64,000 nt of DNA, from contig NZ_ATAX01000026.1 of NCBI RefSeq assembly GCF_000571935.1, positions 1 to 64,000 on the forward strand, written 5' to 3'. How positions within the stretch are numbered: the stretch's first letter is position 1; every line of letters starts with the position of its first letter. A program made the translations under genes and the position numbers. The DNA is from Ruminococcus flavefaciens 007c. GTDB lineage: Bacteria; Bacillota; Clostridia; Oscillospirales; Ruminococcaceae. The notes under the pieces are model-generated. The model had not been told where the DNA came from, made no database searches, and saw nothing but the letters and a program-made list of their open reading frames with translations. Shown piece after piece: positions 1 through 7,472 of the stretch.

Positions 1-53
1 AATGACTGCACTATATGTTAAAATGTATTATCAGCTGTTTTAAGGAGTATAAT

Positions 54-1829
54 ATGTTTATGGTTCAATCAGGAGGCAGTAGCTCCAATCCAAAGAGAAA
101 GGCCTCATATGTAGAAAAAAGTCTCGGTATCATCGCTGCTCACCCGTATATTTCCGCATTTATAGTCTGTATTGCAGCGGGACTGATGTTTTTCGGTTCC
201 ATCGATAACATGGCGACGTACACTCCTGCTGTGCTGGGACTGCTTTCCTGCTGTGCTTCGGCACTTATTATCAATCACATCTGCAATAAGCATAAGAAAA
301 GCTTTTATATCAGTCTTGCCCTGACTCTTTCTGCAACATTTTTGTGTCTGGGAGCTGCATGGTGGTTCAGGAATACACATCACAAGCTGATAATGCTTTT
401 TTGTTTCGGGTGTCTTTTCATTCTCGGAATGTATTTCACCTTTTTCACTTCAAAGTTTAAGCGCCGTTTCAATTCGCTGCTGATAATAGGCATAAGCTTT
501 ATGGTAAAGCTTATCTACGTTCTGGGCACATCCATGTACACCCGGCAGCACGATGTGGGAGACCTCGGCGGCAGAGACGATATATTTTCGGGACATCTGG
601 GCTATATCACCTATCTTTTCCATAACCATCATCTGTATGACGGAGATTACAGGGAATATATGCAATACTGCCACCCGCCCCTCCACCATACCATTTGTGC
701 GGTCTGGATTAAACTGCTGAATGTACTTTTCCATATTGACATCCAGAAGGGAGCGGAGTCTGCGCAGTTCCTGTCGCTTTTCTACTCAATGGCGATACTT
801 ATCACCGCATACAAGATATTCCGCTATTTCGGCCTTGACGGCAAGGCACTTTACATACCGCTTCTGATAACGGCTTTTCATCCCTGCTTTATCTTTCTTT
901 CGGCTCTTCTGAATAATGATCCTCTTGCCTGGGCACTGGTCATGGGAGCTGTTTACTGCACGCTGAAGTGGTACAGGGACCCAGACATGAAAAATATCAT
1001 AAAGATCGCTCTGTGCGTCGGACTGGGAATGATGGCAAAGCTCTCCGCCGCTCTTGCTGCCCCCTCTATTGCAGCCGTTTTTATTATAGTATTTTTCAGA
1101 AGCTTCAGGACCTCATGGAAAAAGCTTCTCGGACAGTTCATTGCTTTCGGGGCAGTATGCTTCCCGCTGGGAATGTGGTTCCCTCTCCGCGGCTATATCC
1201 GTTGGAATATCCCCCTGACCTATGTACAGGAGCTCCCCGAGATGCCTCAGAGCATAAAGGGCATAAGCTTCATTGAGAGGATAACTGATTTTTCTCCCGT
1301 TCAGCTGGAAAGAGTCTTTGAAAACTGGCTGTGGTACGATGAAACGGGAGCTGCGAGGAGCTTCAACGAGCATAATCCGCTTATTGCGATACTGAAGAAC
1401 TCGGTTTTCAGCGAGCATATAACCGAAAACGATTTCAGGGATTACAGCTTCATGCTTAATGTATGTACAGCGCTGTTCTGGCTTGCAGCTGTACTGGCTG
1501 CCGTAGCATTTGTGCTGATGATAGTATACATATTCAGAAAATGCGCTGCCGACAGGGTACATAAGCTTTTCCTGGTGAGCTTTCATTTGATACTTATTGC
1601 AAATCTCTATATTCTTTCAAAGAATTATCCCATGGTATGCAGCATGAATTTCAGATATCTCATGCCAACCGTCATAACGGGAGCTCTTTTCCTGGGATTT
1701 GCACAGATCTCACTGAACAAAAGCGATAAACCTCCCGCAAAAGCGGTCAGTCTAAGTCTTTTTGTACTGACAGCAGCCTTTGCTGTCATGTCATCCCTTG
1801 TATATTTCATATCTGCCATAACTACATGA
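54..1829 (+). CDS. Polytopic membrane glycosyltransferase-like protein (GT39/ArnT-like)
   Basis: Large membrane protein of 591 residues with about 12-13 hydrophobic segments. Two or three lie before an acidic loop near residues 165-180 (GDLGGRDD) that is followed by an HPPLHH stretch. This layout recalls polyprenyl-phosphate-sugar dependent glycosyltransferases of the GT39/ArnT/PMT type, which work at the outer face of the membrane; the family call is inference. ATG at 54 is chosen over the in-frame ATG at 15 because AAGGAG (42-47) lies 6 bases upstream. The gene is followed at once by a strong terminator. No promoter is visible because the gene begins at the window edge. Substrate unknown. 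Confidence 0.6.
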   Translation: MFMVQSGGSSSNPKRKASYVEKSLGIIAAHPYISAFIVCIAAGLMFFGSIDNMATYTPAVLGLLSCCASALIINHICNKHKKSFYISLALTLSATFLCLGAAWWFRNTHHKLIMLFCFGCLFILGMYFTFFTSKFKRRFNSLLIIGISFMVKLIYVLGTSMYTRQHDVGDLGGRDDIFSGHLGYITYLFHNHHLYDGDYREYMQYCHPPLHHTICAVWIKLLNVLFHIDIQKGAESAQFLSLFYSMAILITAYKIFRYFGLDGKALYIPLLITAFHPCFIFLSALLNNDPLAWALVMGAVYCTLKWYRDPDMKNIIKIALCVGLGMMAKLSAALAAPSIAAVFIIVFFRSFRTSWKKLLGQFIAFGAVCFPLGMWFPLRGYIRWNIPLTYVQELPEMPQSIKGISFIERITDFSPVQLERVFENWLWYDETGAARSFNEHNPLIAILKNSVFSEHITENDFRDYSFMLNVCTALFWLAAVLAAVAFVLMIVYIFRKCAADRVHKLFLVSFHLILIANLYILSKNYPMVCSMNFRYLMPTVITGALFLGFAQISLNKSDKPPAKAVSLSLFVLTAAFAVMSSLVYFISAITT

Positions 1830-1839
1830 GCAGAATACA

Positions 1840-1868
1840 TTGACTTTTAAGCCTCTCCGTGCTATAAT
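1840..1868 (+). promoter_or_regulatory. Promoter for the 1926 gene, embedded in a terminator
   Basis: TTGACT (1840-1845), 17-base spacer, TATAAT (1863-1868). The spacer contains the left arm of the upstream gene's terminator and the -10 lies in its loop, so transcripts starting near 1875 contain only the end of the loop and the right arm. Confidence 0.8.
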
Positions 1869-1889
1869 GCAGTTACAGAGAGGCTTTTT
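1851..1889 (+). terminator. Intrinsic terminator of the GT39-like gene
   Basis: GCCTCTC (1851-1857) pairs with GAGAGGC (1878-1884), followed by TTTTT. The 20-base loop is unusually long because it holds a -10 box. Confidence 0.75.
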
Positions 1890-1925
1890 GCTGTCTGATA
1901 ATGTATTTTAAAGGAGGCTGTTACA

Positions 1926-2504
1926 ATGAGTGATCCCAAATACTGGGGCTACAAGGGATATATCCTGCAAAATAACGGCGAGATCCTGTATGACGGCGGT
2001 CAGTACAGTATTGCGCATTTCAGCAATCCCGAGGACACCCGATACTATGTTGAATGTAAATTTCCCGTACCTGTCGGCTTACGCGATACCAGCTGTCCCG
2101 CTATGTGGACAAGTGATGACGCCGTGGCAGATGAACTCATAAGCGATCCCGAAAAGGTCTTTGCATGGATCAGAGAACAGATAAAGGACAGTCCCCGATA
2201 TGTCGGTCAGCCCTTTCTGGATATAGACGTTTCTCCCGAAGCTTTGCAGAAACGGCTGCGCTGTCAGGGCGGTGATCCCAAGGTTCTTGCCACAAATCCC
2301 AAGTATTTCATATATAAGTGCTACTGGCCCGCAAGCGAGGAATACTGGCTGGCATCAGATACAGTATCCGGAAGCCCCTTTGATTCGGCTCCGATGTGGT
2401 CCTGTGACCTTACAAAGGAACAGGCAGAATTCTTTGTTGCAAATCCCGGAAAGATAGGCCCGTTTTACGCCAAAATGATAGAAAAGTACCCGTTGGGGCA
2501 CTGA
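1926..2504 (+). CDS. Hypothetical protein with an internal duplication
   Basis: A 192-residue soluble protein with no signal peptide or membrane segment. I do not recognise the family. The two halves resemble each other: an N-terminal part with DPKYWGYKGY and later PAMWTSDDA...SDPEKV, and a C-terminal part with NPKYFIYKCYW and APMWSCDLT...ANPGKI. It therefore looks like two copies of a roughly 70-residue aromatic-rich unit. AAGGAGG (1911-1917) gives a good ribosome binding site for ATG 1926. It is transcribed alone from the promoter at 1840-1868 and ends at a hairpin shared with the convergent MFS gene. Confidence 0.7.
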   Translation: MSDPKYWGYKGYILQNNGEILYDGGQYSIAHFSNPEDTRYYVECKFPVPVGLRDTSCPAMWTSDDAVADELISDPEKVFAWIREQIKDSPRYVGQPFLDIDVSPEALQKRLRCQGGDPKVLATNPKYFIYKCYWPASEEYWLASDTVSGSPFDSAPMWSCDLTKEQAEFFVANPGKIGPFYAKMIEKYPLGH

Positions 2505-2525
2505 TAAACTCTGCTCAAATAAATA

Positions 2526-2569
2526 AAGCCATGGTATTTCTGACAGGAAGTCGGAATACTATGGCTTTT
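2526..2569. terminator. Terminator hairpin at a convergent junction (repeat copy 1)
   Basis: AAGCCATGGTATTTCTGAC pairs imperfectly with GTCGGAATACTATGGCTT, with A-rich and T-rich flanks, so it can end transcription from both sides. A near-identical element lies at 38191-38234, also between convergent genes. Confidence 0.75.
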
Positions 2570-2628
2570 CTGTTGTTATCTGTATAGCGCAGGAATATTA
2601 TTTGCATGGACGTTCAGTGCCCTTTGCT

Positions 2629-3714
2629 TTACCAGTATGTGAATACAAATCCTGCAAGGGGAGAGAGAACTATCATTATTACCGAGAAGCTGAAGGACTC
2701 CACAGATGTAAGAGTAGCTCTCTGCTCTGAGGGGAACATCTTCTGGAGCTTTGCGTTTGTACGTACCTGTAAGGCGTCGTCGCCTGTTGCGGCTATGAAG
2801 CCGCCCAGTGCCATGATGATAAAGCTTGCGGAATGTTCTGCAAGCAGACCTGCCGTCACAAGTCCCGCAGCTGCCGCGAATACCGCCTTATACCGCGCCT
2901 TCGGGAATTTCAGTATCAGCTTTGAGCCGACTATGCCGCCTGTTTCCATTAACAGCAGCGCAAGTCCCAGCGCCCATTTCGGTATCCCTCTCTCGGGCAG
3001 CTTCGCCTGCAAAAAGAACAGCAGGAGTATATCCAGTGCTCCCACAAGAGAATTGCAGAGCATAAGCCACATGGCCTTACGGGCTTTTCCGAGAAAGGAA
3101 AGGCTTTCCTTAGCGCAGTCGGCTATTCTTTCAAGAACAGTGCCGTTCTGCGGAGAAGCTCCCGCTACCTCCTGCATGGAGGATATAACGAAGAGCTGCA
3201 CAGCGCAGGTGATTATACTTGAACCGTAGGCGAGCCTGTAACCTATGGCAAGGGCAATGCCCGCGCATAGAGTGGATATTCCGCTGCAAATGCGGTATAT
3301 CATAAGCTGGTTGGAGCCGTATTTTTCAAATCCAGCCTCTGTACCTGCCAGCTTCATTGAGTCATAGGCAAGAGCGTCGCCTGTGCCCGATGAGAAGTTA
3401 TAACAGAGAGCATGGAGAGATATTGATACGCATACCATGAACAGGTCATTTGAGAATATCATGGCGATACTTGCAAGAAGCTGCATTATACAGCTTACGG
3501 TGAGCATTTTCTTTCTGCCGAACACATCGGCCATGACACCCGAAGGAAGCTCGAAAATAATGCTTGTGATGTGGAATACAGTTTCGGCAATGCCGATCTC
3601 AACAAGGCTGAAGCCACGTGCAGCGAGTATGGCCACCCATGCTCCTGTAAGGGATATATTTCCAAGTACCGATGACAGATATAATTTTGAAAGCTGTTTT
3701 CTTATATTAAACAT
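2629..3714 (-). CDS. MFS transporter
   Basis: Major facilitator superfamily permease of 361 residues with about 10-11 predicted membrane helices, slightly short for the usual 12-helix, ~400-residue members. The diagnostic loop 2-3 motif is clear (GVMADVFGRKKML, about residues 58-70). MFS proteins of this kind are H+-coupled antiporters, often drug exporters; the substrate cannot be read from sequence. The Shine-Dalgarno AAAGGAGA (3728-3721) lies six T residues before the ATG and inside the right arm of a terminator-like hairpin, with two small ORFs in the leader. This suggests attenuation control, as known for several antibiotic-resistance genes. Monocistronic, from the promoter at 3953-3981. 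Confidence 0.85.
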   Translation of the reverse strand: MFNIRKQLSKLYLSSVLGNISLTGAWVAILAARGFSLVEIGIAETVFHITSIIFELPSGVMADVFGRKKMLTVSCIMQLLASIAMIFSNDLFMVCVSISLHALCYNFSSGTGDALAYDSMKLAGTEAGFEKYGSNQLMIYRICSGISTLCAGIALAIGYRLAYGSSIITCAVQLFVISSMQEVAGASPQNGTVLERIADCAKESLSFLGKARKAMWLMLCNSLVGALDILLLFFLQAKLPERGIPKWALGLALLLMETGGIVGSKLILKFPKARYKAVFAAAAGLVTAGLLAEHSASFIIMALGGFIAATGDDALQVRTNAKLQKMFPSEQRATLTSVESFSFSVIMIVLSPLAGFVFTYW

Positions 3715-3766
3715 AAAAAATCTCCTTTAACTGAATTCTGATGACAGTTAAGGAGATAATGCGCAT
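3707..3766 (-). CDS. Leader mini-ORF 2, overlapping the MFS start
   Basis: A 19-codon ORF (MRIISLTVIRIQLKEIFYV) that runs through both arms of the leader hairpin and overlaps the MFS start codon by 8 bases. AAAGG lies about 10 bases upstream of its ATG. A ribosome translating it would open the hairpin and free the MFS ribosome binding site. Its expression is not proven. Confidence 0.4.
   Translation of the reverse strand: MRIISLTVIRIQLKEIFYV
3721..3756 (-). terminator. Leader attenuator hairpin containing the MFS Shine-Dalgarno
   Basis: On the minus strand TCTCCTTAACTG (3756-3745) pairs with CAGTTAAAGGAGA (3733-3721), one bulged A, 11-base loop, followed directly by TTTTTT (3720-3715) and ATG. 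It has the form of an intrinsic terminator and also hides the ribosome binding site. Confidence 0.75.
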
Positions 3767-3801
3767 ATTATAAAACCTTTACAGACCTGTAAGCCGATAC
3801 T

Positions 3802-3894
3802 TTATCTGACTAAAGCCGAAAAAGGGCGCACTATCCCCGCAGACGGGAAATCATAGCCTTTTTTCAGTTGTACATTTCTGATCTTCCAGAACAT
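3802..3894 (-). CDS. Leader mini-ORF 1 (30 codons)
   Basis: Starts MFWKIRNVQLKKGYDF and ends VRPFSALVR before TAA at 3804-3802. AGAGG lies about 9 bases upstream of the ATG. It sits wholly in the roughly 230-base leader between promoter and MFS gene, so it is a candidate regulatory leader peptide. No family recognised. Confidence 0.4.
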   Translation of the reverse strand: MFWKIRNVQLKKGYDFPSAGIVRPFSALVR

Positions 3895-3926
3895 ACTATC
3901 AGCCTCTTACGTGTCGAAAATTTGGT

Positions 3927-3950
3927 ATACAGGCACATTTGTACCTGTAT
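3927..3950 (-). promoter_or_regulatory. Palindromic operator at the MFS transcription start
   Basis: ATACAGGCACA, a TT centre, then TGTACCTGTAT: an 11+2+11 inverted repeat with one mismatched pair. It begins two bases after the -10 box in the direction of transcription, so it covers the expected start site, where a repressor would block transcription. Confidence 0.5.
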
Positions 3951-3952
3951 GT

Positions 3953-3981
3953 ATTATAGCATACAGCTGCTGTATTGTCAA
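3953..3981 (-). promoter_or_regulatory. Promoter of the MFS leader and gene
   Basis: Minus-strand TTGACA (3981-3976), 17-base spacer, TATAAT (3958-3953): a full consensus match. Confidence 0.85.
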
Positions 3982-3982
3982 G

Positions 3983-4016
3983 AAAAACCGCTGAGACAAT
4001 TCTCTCAGCGGTTTTT
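3983..4016. terminator. Bidirectional terminator below the lysozyme-like gene
   Basis: AAAAACCGCTGAGA pairs with TCTCAGCGGTTTTT around a 6-base loop. It ends transcription of the 4073-5113 gene on the minus strand and separates it from the MFS promoter. Confidence 0.9.
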
Positions 4017-4072
4017 CCAAAGGATATTATTTTGTTATGGTAATTTTACAAGGATATTTCGTTCTGTACGGA

Positions 4073-5113
4073 TCAGAGCTTTACCCAGCCTGCACCGCTC
4101 TTGAGGTAGCCGTACTTTACACCGCTGACTGTCTGTTCCTTTATGATAGTGAAGGAACCTCCGGTACTGAGTGTCTGGACTACAGTTGAAGAACCGGGTT
4201 CTGCGTAGATCTTGGTTCCGGCGGGAAGACGAACGATGTAAGGCTCGACAATTATTATACCTGTGTTATTATTGTTGCTGCCGGAAAGCTTTACCCAGCC
4301 TGCACCACTCTTGAGCTTGCCGTACTTTGATGTGCTGTTGGTAGCCTCCTGTACGATAGTATATAATGTTGCTACAGAGATATAGGATGTAGGAGTTGTA
4401 TCGCCGGGATTTGCGTAGATAGGAGTATTCTTCTCAAGTCTTGTGGTATAATTTACAGTTGTGTATGTAAAATCGTCATTGATGATAGGTCCGTCTGCGA
4501 ACTTGTTATAGAAAAAGTCTCTTGCTTCCTTTGCTCTTTCGGTGCAGTCAGCGCGCTGAGCCGATGTTCCGCCATTGATATTCGATACGCCCCAGCCGAA
4601 GTTGAGTCTGAATCTGAAGGCTGTATTATAAGCGCCCTGTGCGTTGTTTGTAGCATTGAGGATAGCCTCTCTCGAGATTCTGAAATCGTCTGAAGCGCAG
4701 GAGTCGCGGTTATATACTTCGTCGATCAGGAAATTTAACTGAACATCGACATTAGAGTAATTTGAACGTCTCATAAGCTCTGCTTTACGTGAACCGAGCC
4801 ACTGTGCAACTCCGTATGCGCCCGAGGTGCTGTTTGTTGCAGTGGAAATGAATCTGCTCTCTTTGTACATATGAGCAAGGAGTCCGCAGATAGCGCCGTC
4901 GTTCCAGTTTGTATGAGATTTGAGGTAATTGTAGATATGTAAGCCTCTCTGGTACTCATCCTGTGTCATATTGATATTTGCTGCTTCTGCTGTGATGGCA
5001 GTAGGTCCGAAGTTTACAGTTGAGCTGATAGCTGTGGGAGCGATAGCTGTGAAAGCCATTGCGGATGTAACGACGATGCCTGTGATTGTTCTTCTTAAAT
5101 TGATCTTTTTCAT
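4073..5113 (-). CDS. Secreted phage-lysozyme-like protein with two SH3-like repeats
   Basis: 346 residues: signal peptide (1 to about 44, MKKINLRRT then a hydrophobic core), a lysozyme-like domain (about 50-205) of the phage-tail lysozyme type with candidate catalytic Glu85 in HMYKESRF and a downstream GAYGVAQW motif, then two C-terminal repeats each ending in GAGWVKL, probably SH3-like wall-binding modules. Likely role: peptidoglycan hydrolysis in the wall. The ribosome binding site is AGGAAAT before ATG. It has its own long leader (5114-5300) with a TATAAT at 5296-5291 but no good -35 box, and ends at the 3983-4016 terminator. Confidence 0.8.
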   Translation of the reverse strand: MKKINLRRTITGIVVTSAMAFTAIAPTAISSTVNFGPTAITAEAANINMTQDEYQRGLHIYNYLKSHTNWNDGAICGLLAHMYKESRFISTATNSTSGAYGVAQWLGSRKAELMRRSNYSNVDVQLNFLIDEVYNRDSCASDDFRISREAILNATNNAQGAYNTAFRFRLNFGWGVSNINGGTSAQRADCTERAKEARDFFYNKFADGPIINDDFTYTTVNYTTRLEKNTPIYANPGDTTPTSYISVATLYTIVQEATNSTSKYGKLKSGAGWVKLSGSNNNNTGIIIVEPYIVRLPAGTKIYAEPGSSTVVQTLSTGGSFTIIKEQTVSGVKYGYLKSGAGWVKL

Positions 5114-5558
5114 TTTAATTTCCTCTTTCTGAATTTTAATTTTTAATATTGACCGGGCTTCGAATAATTACCCGATTTTGTACATTTTAAAGGGTTTGAT
5201 ATACTGAATGATGCTTTTTTCATTCAGCGGGGCTGTGCTGTGGAACTGTTTTTGTATCACCTCCGTGTTCCTTTGTCTTAGTGTGTCTTTATTATAGCCC
5301 CGCCCCTGAAAAATCTCTACAAAAAAGGAGTGAAAAGCATTTTTTTCGGAGCAAACGGGAGAACAGTCCTGTCCGAAAAATGCGAAAAAATCGGACTTTT
5401 TGGCGCTATAGCGTAAAAAGCACGGCTTTGAGGAAATATAAAAGGCGCAAAAAAAGTACCTCTGCACAGCAAAGGTACTTTGAAAAGGATATTACACGCC
5501 GTCATCTGATCTGAAATTTCACAGACAGCGACGTTTTTAGCTTTATAATGGGCTGTGT
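5114..5558. other. Intergenic region upstream of the lysozyme-like gene
   Basis: About 445 bases without a convincing gene. On the minus strand it holds a TATAAT (5296-5291) and a roughly 180-base leader to the lysozyme-like gene. An inverted repeat GTCCGA...TCGGAC lies near 5376-5400. The terminator of the 5559-7382 gene is at 5454-5480. An unsupported 99-codon ORF crosses it and is not called. Confidence 0.5.
5454..5480 (-). terminator. Terminator of the 5559 gene
   Basis: Minus strand AAGTACCT...AGGTACTT hairpin followed by TTTTTT. The 23-base core differs by one base from the hairpin at 9437-9463, so it belongs to a local repeat family. Confidence 0.75.
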
Positions 5559-7382
5559 TCAGACAACCTTCAGCATAACGGGATAGGAATAGATGTAGTT
5601 TTGGTTCTTATTATAGACAAAGCACTTGAATTCCATCTTGTCAGTCGTGGAATTTGCGGGAACATACAGAGTTGCGCCTGTGGCACCGTTATAGGGAGCA
5701 TTTTCCCATGCCCCGCTGTTTTTGTTGTAATACTGCCACTGATAGGTCAGATCGTCTCCAAACAGTGTCACCCTGAATTCAGCTGTGCCGCCTGCACGTA
5801 CTGTCTGGGGCTTCGGACAGGAATAATCGAGATAGGTCCAGAAATCCATATTGTATTTACAGAGATAGCCGAACACCTCTGCCATACGGTCGTTTATCTG
5901 ATCTGTACTGCTGAGTGAACCGAATGCAAACCTGAGCAGGCCCTGATAAGCATTCAGATCATCAATAAAGTCGTACTGGAAGCTCTTGCCGTCAAGGTCG
6001 AAATCATAATCCAGTATGCCGTCGCCGTTTTCGTCCTTATAGCTTTCGGTGCAGTTCTCGATAATGTCCGAGATATCATTTTTGTAAGTGGTGAGCAGAG
6101 TATGCTCTTCGAGGATATACTGCTTGGCATTGCTTTTGGGGCGGAGAGTGCTTTTGAGGAAGCTTGAGTATCTGATGCCTGAATTGCCTCCTTCATCGGA
6201 CGGCACATCGGTATGATAGAATTTATCTCCGATCTTGACTATGTTCCAGCCTCTCTGGTCGTTCTGGATATAATATGACTCGATGCCTGCGGTGGCAAGA
6301 AGCATGGTATATGCTCTTGCGTAGCCTGCGCAGACAGATTCGCCGACTCCATTGCCGCGGACGTTCAAAGCATAACTGAGGAATACTGAGGATGCGATCT
6401 GGTTTTCGGAATCGCTGTTTGATTCGCCGTTCTTGCTGTCCTCGAATTCACAGTGACGGATCAGCCAGTTATGGAGCTGACGAGCCTTCAGACCGTCATT
6501 CATCCAGTTAGTTTCCGGGTGTTCGGAATCGTAGCCTGTCTCTGTCTTTACGATATATTTACAGAGCTTTGTGCAGTAATCATCCACAAAGCCGACTTTT
6601 ATGCTTCGGCAGAAGTGATTGGTTACAGCAGTCTTGATGGCGGGATTTATAACGGGATACTGAATACCGTTTTCGTCTGTCTTGTACTGTAAAGCATCTG
6701 CTCCGTTGACCTTATAAAGGGAAGGGCAGTTATAGAAAGCTTCGAATCCGTGGCGTTTGACTGTTCTGGAATCATCGGAAAGCTGTACTTCGCTAAGTGA
6801 GATACAGTCACGGAAAGAGTTCGCATTCAGCTCTGTATCACCGAGAACTGTCAGGGAGGTCAGGGAACTGCAGGAGTTAAATGCCAGCTGGTCTACCACT
6901 GTCACCCCTGCGGGGATAGTTACGGAATCCAGAGCTGTACATTCCAGGAATGCGCCTACGCCGATATAGGGTACGTCATCAGAGAAGCTGAGGTCTGTCA
7001 GACTGCTGCAGCCGGCGAATGCCAGCTCATCTATTCTTGCTGCTCCCTCGATGTCTGCGGAAGTCATATAGCGGCAGAAAGCGAAAGCTTTGTTATTTAT
7101 GGTCCTGACTGTAGCGGGAATGTCAACGGAGGTGATGCGCTTATTGGAAAAAGCTTTTTCGCCGATGGCTGTAACTTTGTAACCGTTTATTCTGTCGGGG
7201 ATCTTAACATCTGAAGCCGAGCCTTCATATCCTGTTATCGTTGCTTCTTTTGTGTCTGCGTCACAGCTGTATACGAAGCCTTTTTCAGATTCTGCTGATG
7301 CTGCTGCGGACGGTGAGAAAGCTGCAAAGGAAATGCCGAGAAATGCTGCGGAAAGCCATGTAATGAATTTGCTGTGTTTCAT
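5559..7382 (-). CDS. Secreted LRR_5 / transglutaminase-like / Ig-like protein, catalytic His lost
   Basis: 607 residues: signal peptide (1-30), BspA-type leucine-rich repeats (about 60-225, units such as IPATVRTINNKAFAFC), a transglutaminase-like domain (about 290-400), an Asp-rich stretch with DENGDGILDYDFDLDG, and an Ig-like C-terminal domain (about 525-607). The fold's Cys351 (GVGESVCAGYA) and Asp392 are present, but the residue aligned with the catalytic His of the neighbouring paralog (His337) is Arg377, so transglutaminase-type chemistry is unlikely. Probably a surface binding protein. It is a tandem paralog of the 7473-9179 gene, 90 bases downstream of it, with no obvious promoter of its own. 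Confidence 0.8.
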   Translation of the reverse strand: MKHSKFITWLSAAFLGISFAAFSPSAAASAESEKGFVYSCDADTKEATITGYEGSASDVKIPDRINGYKVTAIGEKAFSNKRITSVDIPATVRTINNKAFAFCRYMTSADIEGAARIDELAFAGCSSLTDLSFSDDVPYIGVGAFLECTALDSVTIPAGVTVVDQLAFNSCSSLTSLTVLGDTELNANSFRDCISLSEVQLSDDSRTVKRHGFEAFYNCPSLYKVNGADALQYKTDENGIQYPVINPAIKTAVTNHFCRSIKVGFVDDYCTKLCKYIVKTETGYDSEHPETNWMNDGLKARQLHNWLIRHCEFEDSKNGESNSDSENQIASSVFLSYALNVRGNGVGESVCAGYARAYTMLLATAGIESYYIQNDQRGWNIVKIGDKFYHTDVPSDEGGNSGIRYSSFLKSTLRPKSNAKQYILEEHTLLTTYKNDISDIIENCTESYKDENGDGILDYDFDLDGKSFQYDFIDDLNAYQGLLRFAFGSLSSTDQINDRMAEVFGYLCKYNMDFWTYLDYSCPKPQTVRAGGTAEFRVTLFGDDLTYQWQYYNKNSGAWENAPYNGATGATLYVPANSTTDKMEFKCFVYNKNQNYIYSYPVMLKVV

Positions 7383-7472
7383 ATCAGAGTCCTCCTGGAA
7401 TTATTTTATCTGAACGGCTGTTCCTATTTTCCGGAGGATACAGCCGTCTGCTGTGAAAAGTAGCCGGTATTA

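Noticed and set aside
5168-5467. 99-codon minus-strand ORF in the intergenic region
   Set aside because: No Shine-Dalgarno before its start; it crosses the neighbouring terminator hairpin and a -10 box; composition not protein-like.
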